Source of the DNA: Lepus europaeus
Lineage: Eukaryota > Chordata > Mammalia > Lagomorpha > Leporidae
Length of the DNA: 64,000 nt
Assembly (NCBI RefSeq): GCF_033115175.1
Contig: NC_084836.1
Location: 83,046,253-83,110,252, forward strand
Direction of reading: 5' to 3'
Shown: in pieces, positions 11,043 through 22,862 of the stretch
Numbering within the stretch: the stretch's first letter is position 1
Layout of the letters: each line of letters starts with the position of its first letter
Made by a program: the position numbers and the translations under genes
The notes under the pieces: model-generated
Seen by the model: only the letters and a program-made list of their open reading frames with translations
Told to the model about the DNA's origin: nothing
The model's database searches: none

Positions 11043-12625
11043 TATAACAACCTGGCCTGACATGCTCTTCTTCCCTCACCCACCAGGAGCAAAATCACTA
11101 GGACTCCTGGGTCCCATTCGAGGGAGATTTGCACTCTCTGCAGCCCTGAGGGGGGCCGTGTGGATTGGGGGGCAGACTCCTGTAGAAGCAAGGTCACATC
11201 CCCCGGGGGTTGGTTGTGGGGGTCGTCTAGCTTGGAATGAATGAGAATCTGTTCACCAAACTGTGCTGACCACAGGAACGCCCTGGGGTGTCCTTCAAAG
11301 GCAGGTTCTGACTCCGAAGGCCTCAAGCTGGGGTGGGCATCAGTGTTTCTGCCCCGCTCCCAGCTGAGGCCAGTCCAGGGACCACATCTTGAGTGGCAGG
11401 GGGCCGAGCATGCCTCCGAGGCTCCCTCCCCACCTCTGATCCAGGAGTTCTGTCTCTGCAACACCCAGGGCTCAGAGTTGGAGATGCTCTCACCCCACGC
11501 ATCCTCCATGGCCTGGGCAGTGAGTGTCTCAACCACTCTCGGCACTGTTTGGTTAAGTCTGCGCTGTGGCACTCTGTCCTGTAAGTGGCAGCGTCACCCC
11601 TGGTCACCTCTTCCCACGCACCCAGCCACCTGTGACGATCGAAACCACCTCCACACGTTGGCCAAATGTCCCCTTGGAGGCAAATTCTCCCTTGCCGGAG
11701 AGCCACTGCACACGGAGCTGCTGGATGAAGGGCACCTTTAGCGTTGGTGTGTCCTTGGAGACCACCTGGGGCATCTCAGGCTATGCAGCCACCTGAGGTC
11801 AGACCCAGCAGAACCTGGGTCTCAGCGGCTGAACCTGCTTTCTGCACCTCAGGCAGCCGGCCCTGCAGATCGAATTAAGGGAATCCAACAGGAAAGCACT
11901 CAGAAAATGCAAATGCCACTTTTGTCCGGGGAGATGTAGCCCTGTGGGAGGGGCACGGCAGGTCTAAAGCATGCTGAGATCTGCGGATGAAAACAGATCC
12001 CATAAACAGCGCGGCACCCTGACACAGGCTCCTGGGGGCATCGTCTGGTTTTCTTAGGACCTGCATCCGCGGCTTTGCATTTCTCTTTTCCCGTTTGATC
12101 ACAGCATTGTGGATGAAGGACAAGAACCACAGGAAGAAAGGGAACAGCTGAGACCCTGCGGCCAAGCCGCTAGTGGTGGCGGCTGGAGATTCCAGGTCAC
12201 ATCCAGGACCATCTCTCCAATGAGAAGCAGCACCCCCCAGCCCCCACCCCATGCCTCCAAGCTCTGGGCCCTTTCCAGGAAACTTGCTGCTGTCTGTTTA
12301 CTTTCAGTTGCATAAAACAAAGCAAACTTTATCTTAACCAGAGGGAATTTTTTTTTTTTTTTCAAGAGAAATCAAATAGAGGCTGAATCCCAGTCACAAA
12401 AGGCAGCAAGCATTGGAGCTAGGGTTTTATTTTTGGTCATCATGGTCCAGTTGTTGAAAACATAAGAGAGCCAGGATTCCTGGTGATTTTAAACTGTTAC
12501 TTTAATCACCTTAACTAACAAACAAACAAACAAACAGACAGACGCAATACAGAGATGTTTCCTGTGATCTCATTTCGCTTTCCCACTGGTGGATTGCACT
12601 GAGGTGTTTTTAAGCCAAATTTATT
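11043..12625. other. BANF2 intron, unique part
   Basis: Several open frames occur on both strands (for example minus 11572-11042), but none shows a recognised domain. The composition is GC-rich with CpG at low density. T14 at 12349-12362. Confidence 0.5.
12515..12545 (+). repeat. (CAAA)n/(CAGA)n short tandem repeat
   Basis: aacaaacaaacaaacaaac followed by agacagacg, about 31 bp. Confidence 0.8.
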
Positions 12626-12951
12626 TTTTAAAGATTTATTTATTTTATTTGAAAGTCAGAGTTACACAGAGAGAGGCAGAGAGACAGAGAGAAAGGTCTT
12701 CCATCCACTGGTTCACTCCCCAAATGGCCGCAATGGCCGGAGCTGAGCCGATCCGAAGCCAGGATCCAGGAGCTTCCTCGGAGTCTCCCATGCAGGCACT
12801 TGGGATGACTTGGGCCATCTTCTACTGGTTTCCCAGGCCATAGCAGAAATCTGGAGTGGAAATGGAGCAGCCAGGTCTTGAACCAGCTCCCATATGGGAC
12901 GCTGGCACCGCAGGTGGCGTCTTTACACACTACACTACAGCGCCAGCCCCT
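12626..12951 (-). mobile_element. C-repeat SINE, antisense to + (sense with BANF2)
   Basis: Starts with tttttaaagatttatttatt, ends with actacagcgccagcccc. Imperfect flanking repeats taagccaaattta and taaaccaagattt suggest the target-site duplication. It lies in the BANF2 intron. Confidence 0.92.
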
Positions 12952-13072
12952 AAACCAAGATTTTTAACAAAGCACATGCTGGGGTTAATAGAACAGGATC
13001 AAGAGGTGTGGAGCTTCATCCAAGGACAGAGAACATTAAGGAGAATCATAACAATTATCATTATTACTTAAT

Positions 13073-13320
13073 ACAGGTTGATCATTCCTGTTCTAAAAAT
13101 CCCAGATACTGCAAATTACAAAACTTCTTGAGCATAGACACGGTACCACCAGTGGAAAATTCCACACCATGCAATCTCCTCTCATGAACAAAATTATTAG
13201 AAACACTGTGTACAATGACAGGCTGCGTGTGTAAGCTGCATAGGAAAACATAAAGCAATTTGGCATTTAGACTGGGGTCCCCTAGGATGTCTCATTATGT
13301 ACATGCCAATATCCCCAAGT
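13073..13320 (+). mobile_element. Tigger-type DNA transposon remnant
   Basis: Begins tacaggttgatcattcctgt and later reads aggatgtctcattatgtaca. Both match the terminal and subterminal parts of a TcMar-Tigger family whose end reads 'caggttgagcatcccttatc'. Confidence 0.6.
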
Positions 13321-14710
13321 CCCCACATTCTGAATGCAATCAGAAACGCTCCTCGTCCCAGGCATTGCGATGCGCTCTAGTGCCCCACCCTGCTCTCCAG
13401 CACTGTTGAGGGCAGGTTCCACTGGAGACACCAAGCGTGATCCTCACACCCACAGGCAGACACAAACCCCTGCTTCCCTCTGCCCTGCCCCGGCACAGCC
13501 CAGACACCTGCAGTCTGGCCTGGAGGCTCAGACATACCTCTACCCATTTCTGAAGCCTTACTAGTGGCATCAGCTGGCTTGGCCATCGGAGCCTCCGTGT
13601 CCCACCAGGCCCCGCAGCCAGGAAGCCTGGGAATGTGTGGCACACAGGAGCCAGGCAAACTTCGCAGGAAGAAGGGCCTCGTCTTGTAGCCTCTGGAGCC
13701 GAGACGCAACCTGAGGCTCCCTCCTCTGCTTTCTCTCCGGCTTCACCCTGCGTCTCTCAAAGGTGAGGAGACAAAGTTGGTGCCTTCTCCATTCATTCCT
13801 GAAGACTTCACTCTGCTCCCCATGGAAGCTCCCGGTGCCTGTCGCTGCCCTGCTGGAGGCTTGCGTGGTTTCTCTACTGGCTCTTGATAGCCACCCCTCT
13901 CCCTATTTGGGCCACAGCTCTCAGAAACCCAGCTGCAGGGAGCGTGACATAGAAACACAGAGTCACTGAGCAGGATACATGCTTGCCCTCTCTCTGCCCT
14001 GGACAGCGGCCGTGACAAACCAAGGGCCCTGGTCCTTCCTGCGGTAGCAAGATGGGAGTACAAGGGCAGACTGCCCTCAACCCCAAGTTCAGACGGGGAG
14101 ACTCAGCCCCGGGGCTGGGCCTTCCAGCTGGCCAGGTGCACTTCCTGCTGAACAGCAGCAGTCTGAATCTGCCCCCGTGGGGATCCGCGATCCCAACAGC
14201 GCTCAGCAGAGTGCTCACCTTGGTTCAGCGCCGTGCGGCCACCATCCTCAAAGTCTCAACACATCTGAACAAAAGACCTCACATTGCATTTGGCAACTGG
14301 GCCCTACCAATTAGGCAGCTGGCCCCGGTCCACCTTCAAAATGCTCAGCCTTCACCATGACAGCTGACCTTTCAGAGACCAGCTCTGTCTTGGCCTCCCT
14401 TCTCAAGCTTCTGACACATGGCCTGCCCGAGTCCCCACGCCCCCGGCACCTGTACTGGCTGTACCTCACACCACTGCATGACCTCATAGTACAACGACAC
14501 AACTTTCTCTGCTGTCGCTAAACAGACGTTGTCTCCCCAGTCTTTGTGTTCCTGAGAACCCATGGGATCCAAATCCAGCATCTCCCAGTCAATTCAGGCT
14601 TTATACTCTGTGACATTCCTGGGAATGCTCAATCCAGTGTGAGATGTGCACCCTTTTTCTTTCTCCTGGGACCTACTTATATGAAAGAAAAAAAATCAAA
14701 AAACAAAAGC
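13321..14710. other. BANF2 intron, unique part
   Basis: GC-rich unique DNA. A minus-strand frame at 14581-14372 has a good donor-like GAG|GTACAG, but no acceptor or family match, so no exon is called. Confidence 0.45.
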
Positions 14711-15038
14711 AGGGGCCAGCGCTATGGCTCAGTGGGTTAAAGCTCCAGTCTGCAGTGCCAACATCCCATATGGGCACTGGTTCAAGTCCCGGCTGCTCCA
14801 CTTCCAATCTAGCTCTCTGCTATGGCCTGGGAAAGCAGTGGAAGATGGCCCAAGTCCCCGTGGGAGACTTGGAGGAAGCTCCTGGATCCTGGCTTTGGAT
14901 CTGCACGGCTCTGGCCATTGTGGCCAATTGGGGAGTGAACCAGTGGATGGAAGACCTCTTTCTCTCTCTCTCTTTCTCTCTCTCTCTGCCTCTCTGTGAC
15001 TCTGCCTTTCAAATAAATAAATAAATCTTTAAAAAAAG
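14711..15038 (+). mobile_element. C-repeat SINE
   Basis: Head aggggccagcgctatggctc, tail caaataaataaataaatctt. A 15-20 bp segment of the 'ttgggcccctgcacc' region is missing after 'ggcccaagtcc'. Confidence 0.92.
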
Positions 15039-15071
15039 AGAGAGTAAGAAAAAAAGAAAAAAACAAAACAA

Positions 15072-15340
15072 GGGACCGGCGCTGTTGCATAGTGGACGAA
15101 GCCACTGCCTGCAGTGCTTGCGTCCCATATGGACACCGGTTCAAGTCCCGGCTGCTCCCCTTCCAATCCAGCTCTCTGCTATGGCCTGGGAAAGCAGTAG
15201 AAGATGGCCCAAGTCCTTGGGCCCCTGCATCCTTATGAGAGACCTGGAAGAAGCTCCTGGATCCTGGCTTCAGATTGGCGCAGCTCCAGCTGTTGCGGTC
15301 ATTTGGGGAGTGAACCAGCAGATGGAAGACCTTTCTCCCT
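15072..15340 (+). mobile_element. C-repeat SINE lacking its 3' end
   Basis: Head gggaccggcgctgttgcata and body are intact up to 'atggaagacctttctccctg'. The CT run and A-rich tail are absent, and unique sequence with a palindrome follows. Confidence 0.9.
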
Positions 15341-15360
15341 GTGCTGCTGGAGACCTCCAG

Positions 15361-15387
15361 AATTGTGTCCACACTGTGGACACAATT
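15361..15387. repeat. 27-bp near-perfect palindrome
   Basis: Arms aattgtgtccaca (15361-15373) and tgtggacacaatt (15375-15387) are exact reverse complements around one central C. A partial third arm, aattgtgtcca, overlaps the right end at 15384. Confidence 0.95.
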
Positions 15388-15615
15388 GTGTCCATTCACT
15401 CATTGTCTGGAAATAATCCCTGGCCGGGGTTTTCATGGGAAGGGAAGGATCTGGAGAGAAAACCACAGGCAAGCCATGCCTCTGTGTCAGGGGTGTGGGT
15501 GCTCAGACCAGGCGTGGGAAAGCAGAGTCCGCAGTCATGACAAGGGCTCCCTCTGAAAGCTCAAAGTGCTCAAAAATAGAGGCGATTGGGTAAGGTGGGC
15601 AGAAGGAGGGCTTCC

Positions 15616-15929
15616 CGGCTGGCGCCATGGCTCACTAAGCTAATCCTCCGCCTACGGCGCCGGCACTTCGGGTTCTAGTCCCGGTCGGGGCGCCGGATTC
15701 TATCCTGGTTGCCCCTCTTCCAGGCCAGCTCTCTGCTGTGGCCCAGGAAGGCAGTGGAGGATGGCCCAGGTCCTTGGGCCCTGCACCCGCATGGGAGACC
15801 AGGAGGAAGCACCTGGCTCCTGGCTTCGGATCGGCACAGCACACTGGCCGTAGCGGCCATTTGGGGGTGAACCAACGGAAGGAAGACCTGTCTCTCTCTC
15901 TCTCTCACTGTCTAACTCCACCTGTCAAA
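15616..15929 (+). mobile_element. C-repeat SINE, CTGCCTGTCAAAA-tail subfamily
   Basis: Head ctggcgccatggctcactaa, 'tctagtcccggtcggggcgc' and the end ctccacctgtcaaaa. High GC and many CpGs remain, so this is a young subfamily. Imperfect duplicates of gaaggagggcttc flank it. Confidence 0.93.
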
Positions 15930-15930
15930 A

Positions 15931-15986
<56 letters not shown>
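15930..15986 (+). repeat. (GAAA)n in SINE tail
   Basis: About 14 GAAA units grown from the poly(A) tail of the preceding SINE. Confidence 0.93.
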
Positions 15987-16169
15987 GAAGGAAGGCTTCT
16001 CAGAGGAAGGGGACCATTAATAGGGCCTGAAGTGGACCACAGTCCCTTTTTTGAGGAGGGTGCCAGGTGGGAGGGGGGTGGTTCCCATATGTGCTTGTGG
16101 CTCCTAGAGAGATTGGCGCCAGTGATGGGGTGGGGAGAGGGAGGGAGGAGGCAGGGAATATAAAACAGA

Positions 16170-16414
16170 GCCAAAGAGACAGTGTTAAGACACCACCTGG
16201 AATGCTAGCACCCCAAATCAGAGAACCTAGGTTCCTTTACTGGCCCCGCTTCCCATCCCAGCTTCCTGCTAGGGCACCTGGAGAGGCAGCTCTTCAAGTA
16301 CTGGGGTCTCTCCCGCCCACATGGGAGACCTGGATTGAGTTCTAGGGTCCTTGGCTTCGTTTTGGGCATTTGGGGAGTGAACCAGCAGACAGGAGTCCTA
16401 TCTCTCAAATAAGT

Positions 16415-16450
<36 letters not shown>

Positions 16451-16460
16451 CCTTAAAAAA
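16170..16460 (+). mobile_element. Diverged C-repeat SINE
   Basis: 'ctggaatgctagcaccccaa', 'catttggggagtgaaccagc' and an AT-rich tail. An older copy whose tail is now a TA microsatellite. Confidence 0.7.
16417..16446 (+). repeat. (TA)n microsatellite
   Basis: About 15 uninterrupted TA units. Confidence 0.92.
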
Positions 16461-16669
16461 ATATTAAATGGAGCTAAAGCCAGGCCATGGCCAGCCTCGA
16501 CTCCGTGTGTGCACGAAGTGTTCTCCCATTTCCATAATTCTGGTCTCTCCTACAGCCCTTCCTCCGTTATTTCTAGGCCAACACCGTTCAGTAGGTACAC
16601 ACAAGGTGAGCCAGCCACGTCTGTCATTTCTCACTTTCTAGTACCCACGGGAACAAGCAGGAGTATTCT

Positions 16670-17035
16670 TTTTTTTTTTTTTTTAATTTTTATTTTTTGA
16701 CAGGCAGAGTGGACAGAGAGAGAGACAGAGAGAGACAGAGAGAAAGGTCTTCCTTTTTGCCGTAGGTTCACCCCCCAATGGCTGCCGTGGCGGGCGCGCT
16801 GCGGCCGGGGTATCGCGCTGATCCGAAACCAGGAGCCAGGTGCTTCTCCTGGTCTCCCATGCGGGTGCAGGGCCCAAGGACTTGGGCCATCCTCCACTGC
16901 ACTCCCGGGCCACAGCAGAGAGCTGGTCTGGAAGAGGGGCAACCAGGACAGAATCCGGCGCCCCGACGGGGACTAGAACCCGGTGTGCCAGCGCTGCAAG
17001 GCGGAGGATTAGCCTATTGAGCCACAGCGCCGGCT
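16670..17035 (-). mobile_element. C-repeat SINE, CTGCCTGTCAAAA-tail subfamily, antisense
   Basis: Starts with a T run and gacaggcagagtggacagag, ends with gagccacagcgccggctgc. It is inverted relative to the same-subfamily copy at 15616-15929. Confidence 0.93.
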
Positions 17036-18040
17036 GCAAAATGAATATTCTAACAATTGATTTCATTCTTATTGGCTCCGCTGTTTCTGAAACAGCACCA
17101 CTCTGAGACGTAACCAATGAGAACATGATTGCTGACCCACTCTGCGCCCTCTCGAGTGGGGGGAATGAGGCCATGACATCACAGCGTGCGTTTTCTGTGT
17201 CTGGCACACAGCAGTTCAGTCGTGTGCTCGGCAGGCTCACGTGGCTGGTGGCCACCATGTTGCATGCGGATCCTCAGACCAAAGCAGCCTGCCTCTTGTG
17301 GGGAGCAGACACAAAATAACCCAGACAGAACACAGTCACAGCTTGGGTTTTTGAGCTCCTGAAGAGAATCCATCATTGCAGAAATCAATGGTTTTGAGAG
17401 TCACGACTCAAACTGCGAGCTGGAAACCCAGTTGTGCTATCGGCCAGAGGTCTGGAGACCGGGGCAGGATGTGAGGACAGCTCCTCCGGCCCCCCACCCT
17501 GGTGTGGAAGACGAAGACCTGCGCAGAGGCAGGGATGGAGGCAAAGGTGTGAGAAGCAGGGGCTGGTGGGAGAGGTGGGGAATGTGCCATGCCAGGGCCT
17601 TAGCCTTCCAAGGGGGTAACACAGCCAGGTGACTCAGGTGGGCATCCAGGGCAGGCGGCTGGTGGCACCTCTGCCCCTGTGCGTCCAGCGTCCTGGTGAC
17701 TCTGGAGAAAGCTGGTGGCTGAGAGAGGAGCCCAGCAAATAGATTTGGGGGCAGCGCAGGGGTCTTTGTGCCAGTGCATCCTCTGAAAGGGAGCAGAGAG
17801 AGCCCAGACAGGCGGGGTCCACCGGGCAAGGCCAACAAGGGAGCTGCAGTGGGGTTGGCTCACAACAAAGAAATTGAGGCTGAGCCCCAGTGTGGGGAGG
17901 GGTGGGCAGCAGCAGAGGGCCAGCCAGCCCTTGGCAGAGGCCCCAAAATATGGCCCTTCCCTGTGCCATGCTCAGGTCCCCTCCAATCCAGGCAAGGTCT
18001 CAAAATACAGGAGCTCGCATTTTCTTTTATTTTCTCTCTC
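17036..18040. other. BANF2 intron, unique part
   Basis: GC-rich. Frames on both strands lack similarity to known proteins and lack paired splice sites. Confidence 0.45.
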
Positions 18041-18165
18041 TCTTTTTTTAAACTATATTCTTCCTCTATTTGAAAGTCAGAGAAAGATCTTGCACATTTG
18101 TTCGTTCACCCTCCATTATGCGAACTGTGTAACTCTCACTTTCAAATAATAAATCTTTAATGCCC
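18041..18165. mobile_element. Rearranged SINE tail fragments
   Basis: An antisense tail piece (tttttttaaactatattctt, tatttgaaagtcagag) is followed within 20 bp by a sense tail piece (gtgtaactctcactttcaaa, taataaatcttt). It looks like a SINE reduced to two inverted tail pieces. Confidence 0.5.
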
Positions 18166-18234
18166 ATTGCCACTGTATAGTTGCCACAATAGAAAAATAA
18201 AAAAACAAGTATTTATTTTTTAAAAAACAATTTA

Positions 18235-18265
18235 AAAAAATTATTTGAGAGGGAGAGATTAAGAC

Positions 18266-18297
<32 letters not shown>

Positions 18298-18540
18298 CGT
18301 GCTTATGTGCTGGTTCACTCTCCAAGTGCTCACAGTGGCCAGGTTTAGGCTAGGCTGAAGCCAGGTCTCTCCTCTGAGCAGCAGGGATCCAGTCACTTGA
18401 GCCATCACCACTGGCTCTACCAGGGTCTGAATAAGCAGGAAGCTGGAACTAGGAGCTAGAGCTGGGTATTGAACGTAGACACTTTGATGTGGAACCCAGA
18501 TGCCCTAGCCGGCAGCTGAACTGCCAGGCCAAACCTCTGC
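18235..18540 (-). mobile_element. Diverged C-repeat SINE, antisense
   Basis: GA-rich segment, then ctggttcactctccaagtgc, the middle body and 'gatgccctagccggcagctg'. An old copy. Confidence 0.75.
18266..18298 (+). repeat. (GA)n microsatellite in SINE
   Basis: About 14 uninterrupted GA units, then aaagaga. Confidence 0.85.
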
Positions 18541-18663
18541 TCCCCTAGTAGCTTTTTAATAGCCCCATCCAGACAAATAATTAGTGACCACGTCACTGAC
18601 ACATTGTCCCTGGAAGGAATTAGTGTTCTTGTAAGAGCAGATTATGATAAAAAGAGCAAGACT

Positions 18664-18992
18664 TGGGGGCAGGCCTTGTGGCGCAGCTGCTTAAATGACC
18701 AGCTGCAACGCCAGCATCCCACACCAGAGCGTCAGTTCCAGTCCCTGCCACTCCACTTCTGATCCAACTTCCTGCCACTGTACCTGGGAAGGCAGCAGAA
18801 AATGACTCAAGTGCTTGGGCCCCTGCACCAACGTGGGAGACCCAGATGGGGTTCCAGGATCCTGGCTTCAGTCTGGCCATGGTGGGCATTTGGGGAGTGA
18901 ACCAGCAGATGGAAGATACCCCCCCAACCACCTCTGTCTCTCCCTCTCTGTCACTTTGTCTTTAAAACAAGCAAACTGAATCTTTGGAAAAA
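18664..18992 (+). mobile_element. C-repeat SINE, diverged
   Basis: Head gggggcaggccttgtggcgc, body through 'ttggggagtgaaccagcaga', tail degraded to acaagcaaactgaatctttg. Confidence 0.85.
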
Positions 18993-19260
18993 AGGGTGGG
19001 GGGCAAGATTGGCCTCTCCTTGCTCTCTGGCTTTTGGTCCCATCACATGATCTCCCTTCTCGCAGGCACTCCTGTCATAATACCATCCGCTGGGATGTGA
19101 TACAGCCAAGGGAGCCCTCACCAGTGCCAGTGCTAGTGCCAGTGCCAGTGCCGTGCTGCTTGGACTTTCAGCTTCTAAAAATGCAGAGCTGAATAAACCT
19201 CCCTTCTGTGTATGTACTCAGCACCAAGTACTCCTTATAGCAACGGAAGATGGACTAGCA
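18993..19260 (+). mobile_element. MaLR-type LTR 3' end
   Basis: 'tgcttggactttcagcttct', gctgaataaacctcccttct and the final 'tagcaacggaagatggacta' resemble the 3' end of an ancient MaLR LTR. Confidence 0.45.
19121..19153 (+). repeat. (CCAGTG)n hexamer repeat
   Basis: About five copies of a CCAGTG-type hexamer, one reading 'ctagtg'. Confidence 0.85.
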
Positions 19261-20215
<955 letters not shown>

Positions 20216-20555
20216 AAAGACACAGCTTGCGGGCCCAGTGATGTGGCACAGCAGGTTAAACTCCCTCTCGGAACACCGGCTCCCCACATCAGAGTGCCAA
20301 TTTGAGTCCTGGCTGCTCCACTTCCCATCCAGTTCCCTGCTAATGCATCTGGGAAGGATGGCCCAGGAACTTGGGCCCCTGCCACCCAGGATGGAGTTCT
20401 GGGCTCCTGGTTTCAGCCTGGCCTAGTTCTGCCATTGTGGCGATTTGGGGAGTGAAACATCAGATGGAAGATCTCTCTGTCTCGCCCTCTCTTTGTCACC
20501 CTGCCTTTCCAATAAATACATAAATCTTTAAAAAGAAAGAAAGACACAGTTTGCG
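20216..20555 (+). mobile_element. C-repeat SINE with 16-bp target-site duplication
   Basis: The element (20232-20539) is flanked by aaagacacagcttgcg at 20216-20231 and aaagacacagtttgcg at 20540-20555 (one mismatch). Confidence 0.95.
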
Positions 20556-20610
20556 TCTTAGCAAATTAACCTACCCTCCTCTCTTAGCCACCTGACACTT
20601 GTGCCATACT

Positions 20611-20956
20611 TTTTTTTTTGACTTGCGGAGTTAGACAGTGAGAGAGACAGAGAGAGAGTTACACAGTGAGAGAGACAGCGAGAAAGGTTTTCCTTCCATT
20701 GGTTCACCCCCTAAATGGCCGCTACAGCTGGCGCGCTGCGCTGATCTGAAGCCAGGAGTCAGGTGCTTCCTCCTGGTCTCCCATGCAGGTGCAGGGCCCA
20801 AGCACTTGGGCCATCCTCCACTGCCTTCCCCGGCCACAGCAGAGAGCTAGACTGGAAGAGGATCAACCGGGACAGAACCAGCGCCCCGACCGGGACTAGA
20901 ACCCGGTGTGCCGGTGCCACAGGCAGAGGATTAGCATAATGAGCCGCAGCACTGGC
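20611..20956 (-). mobile_element. C-repeat SINE, CTGCCTGTCAAAA-tail subfamily, antisense
   Basis: Starts with T10, then gacttgcggagttagacagt, and ends with gagccgcagcactggcc. The short duplicate ccatactt flanks it. It sits only 56 bp from the oppositely oriented SINE at 20216-20555. Confidence 0.93.
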
Positions 20957-21229
20957 CCATACTTTCGTTTTAAATAGTTGCCCTGTTCTGTAGTAGTTGG
21001 ATGTCTGGTTGCAAGTAAGAGAAAACTCTTTAAACCAGCTCTGATACTAGGAAAGGCATTATATAACTCAAAAGCCCAGGGGAGAGGGTGGATATGGTAT
21101 CATCCAGGTCCAGCTCCATGTGTCTGGGATTCTCAGTTCCCCTCATGGTGATAGAATAGCTGCTCCTGCACTCCTACGCTCCAACAACTGCACCCAGAAA
21201 GAAGGAAAAGAGAGAGCTCTGAGCAGATG
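20957..21229. other. Unique DNA
   Basis: No supported feature. Confidence 0.4.
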
Positions 21230-21676
21230 CCTCATCTGGTTTCTTTTTTTTTTTTTTTTTAAAGGCAAGTCTGGCTCTTTCCAGCCCTCTCTTGCTTTGT
21301 TTCTTCTTCTTCTTCTTCTTTTTTTTTTTTAAGATTTATTCATTTATTTATTTGAAAGTCAGAGTTACACAGAGAGGAGAGGCAGAGAGAGAGAGAGAGA
21401 GAGGTCTTTCATCTGCTGGTTCACTCCCCAACTGGCTGCAACGGCCAGAGCTGCACCGGTCCGAAGCCAGGAGCCAGGAACTTCTTCCGGGTCTCCCAAG
21501 TGGGTGCAGGGGCCCAAGGACCTGGGCCATCTTCTACTGCTTTCCCAGGCCATAGCAGAGAGCTGGATCAGAAGAGGAGCAGCTGGGACTAGAACTGGCG
21601 CCCATATGGGATACCGGCGCTTCAGGCCAGGGCGTTAACCTGCTGCACCACAGCGCCGGCCCCTCATCTGGTTTCT
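21230..21676 (-). mobile_element. C-repeat SINE with probable 3' transduction
   Basis: A perfect 15-bp duplication, cctcatctggtttct, lies at 21230-21244 and 21662-21676. Between them, on the minus strand, a complete SINE (from 21661 to about 21320) ends in an A run. It is followed by (GAA)n plus about 40 bp of non-SINE sequence and a second A run of about 16. The extra segment lies inside the duplication, so it was inserted together with the SINE. Confidence 0.85.
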
Positions 21677-22862
21677 AAGATGGAAGCACCCACTTGCTCG
21701 CTCGCTGTCCCTGATGCTCTTGAATTAAAGAACAACACCCATTTCCAGAAGTTTTTTAAAGTCCTCTGATATTCCCAGGAGACGGTGACAACCCTCAAGG
21801 GCCACTTTTACGCTCCAGCCCAGGCCCAGTGCCCCGTGAAGTGCCGGATGTTGCACAGCACCTGCCCCATCTCCTTTCCCCACTACCCCCACCCTCCTCC
21901 AGACCTGTGCCTGCAGGCCTGAGCTCCTCTTGTGAGTCTTCTTGCAGAGGGGACGATTGGTCATGCTCCGGAGGAAGGAAGTCTGCGAGCAAAGATGGAC
22001 GCGAAGGCACGGAGTTTAGCAGTCAGGGGTCTCTTAAGGCAAGGGGCCTTCATGTGTTCTGTGATTCTAGGAGGGAAACAAGGCGAGAGAGCTTGCCCAG
22101 GTCCCTGACTCTGGGGGCTCCAATACACAAGAGGGTGTGAGCTGTGATATGTGGGACATCCGTCTCTGAGTTCAGTTTGAAGATACCTTTCCTAAACACA
22201 AAACAGTGTTTAATGCCAGTGCTAACTGTGGGACTTCTCGATGCCCGTGGCCTTCTAGGATGACCACCGGAACCCTGGTAAAAGTCCAGGACTCCTGAGC
22301 AAGGAATCACCCAGCGATCCCACAGCCCACACCAAGCTCTGCTGAGGGAAAATTCCACTTGCTCCCCTTGGTGGCCACCTGTTAAGTTAAACCTCTCTGC
22401 CTATGAAACCTTCTGAGAAAAAAAAAAAAAAAAATGGAAAATACAACATTGTTATCAGGGCCCCAGCAGCATCAAAGGCGGGGCCTGATTGGTAGCACCC
22501 TGTGTGTGTGTGTGTGTACGTGTGCACTTTTTCTCACACATCTCATCCAACGGGGATCCTTGAAACACCTGGGGTGGGGTGGGGGTTGGGCCGGCCAGGC
22601 AGTGATTTCTTACGCGGCTAAGGCCCTGCGGCAGCAGCAGCCACCAGTATAAGAAGGCTGTGCCCTTCTCGGGATAAGCTGGGTGGGCTGTGACAGTGGC
22701 TCCCAGCTGGGGGCAATGAGGCTCCCCAGGGAAGCTTTGGCAATGTCTGGAGACAGTTGTCCCGGCTGAGGGGAAGGGGCGGTGTCACTGGCATCTCGAG
22801 GCTGCTAAATATCCCACAATGCACAGAATGGCCCCACAACCAAGAACTAGCCAGCAACTTCT
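21677..22862. other. Unique DNA, no gene called
   Basis: A minus-strand segment near 21990 has an acceptor-like ctttgctcgcag, but no partner was established. A run of A16 is at 22420-22435, and GT repeats are at 22500-22525. Confidence 0.4.
22500..22525 (+). repeat. (GT)n microsatellite
   Basis: Eight to nine GT units followed by acgtgtgc. Confidence 0.85.

Noticed and set aside
11676..11790. Minus-strand open frame of about 55 codons (contains VPFIQQLRVQWLSGKGEF) in the BANF2 intron
   Set aside because: It looks protein-like and is flanked by AG and GT, but the pyrimidine tract is poor, no family is recognised, and BANF2 is complete without it.
14372..14581. Minus-strand frame starting MLDLDPMGSQEHKDWG with a good donor
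   Set aside because: No acceptor or promoter evidence, and no similarity recognised. It could be a first exon but this cannot be supported.
21795..22010. Minus-strand segment with acceptor-like sequence upstream of BANF2
   Set aside because: Considered as a BANF2 5' non-coding exon. The donor is ambiguous and no transcript evidence is available.
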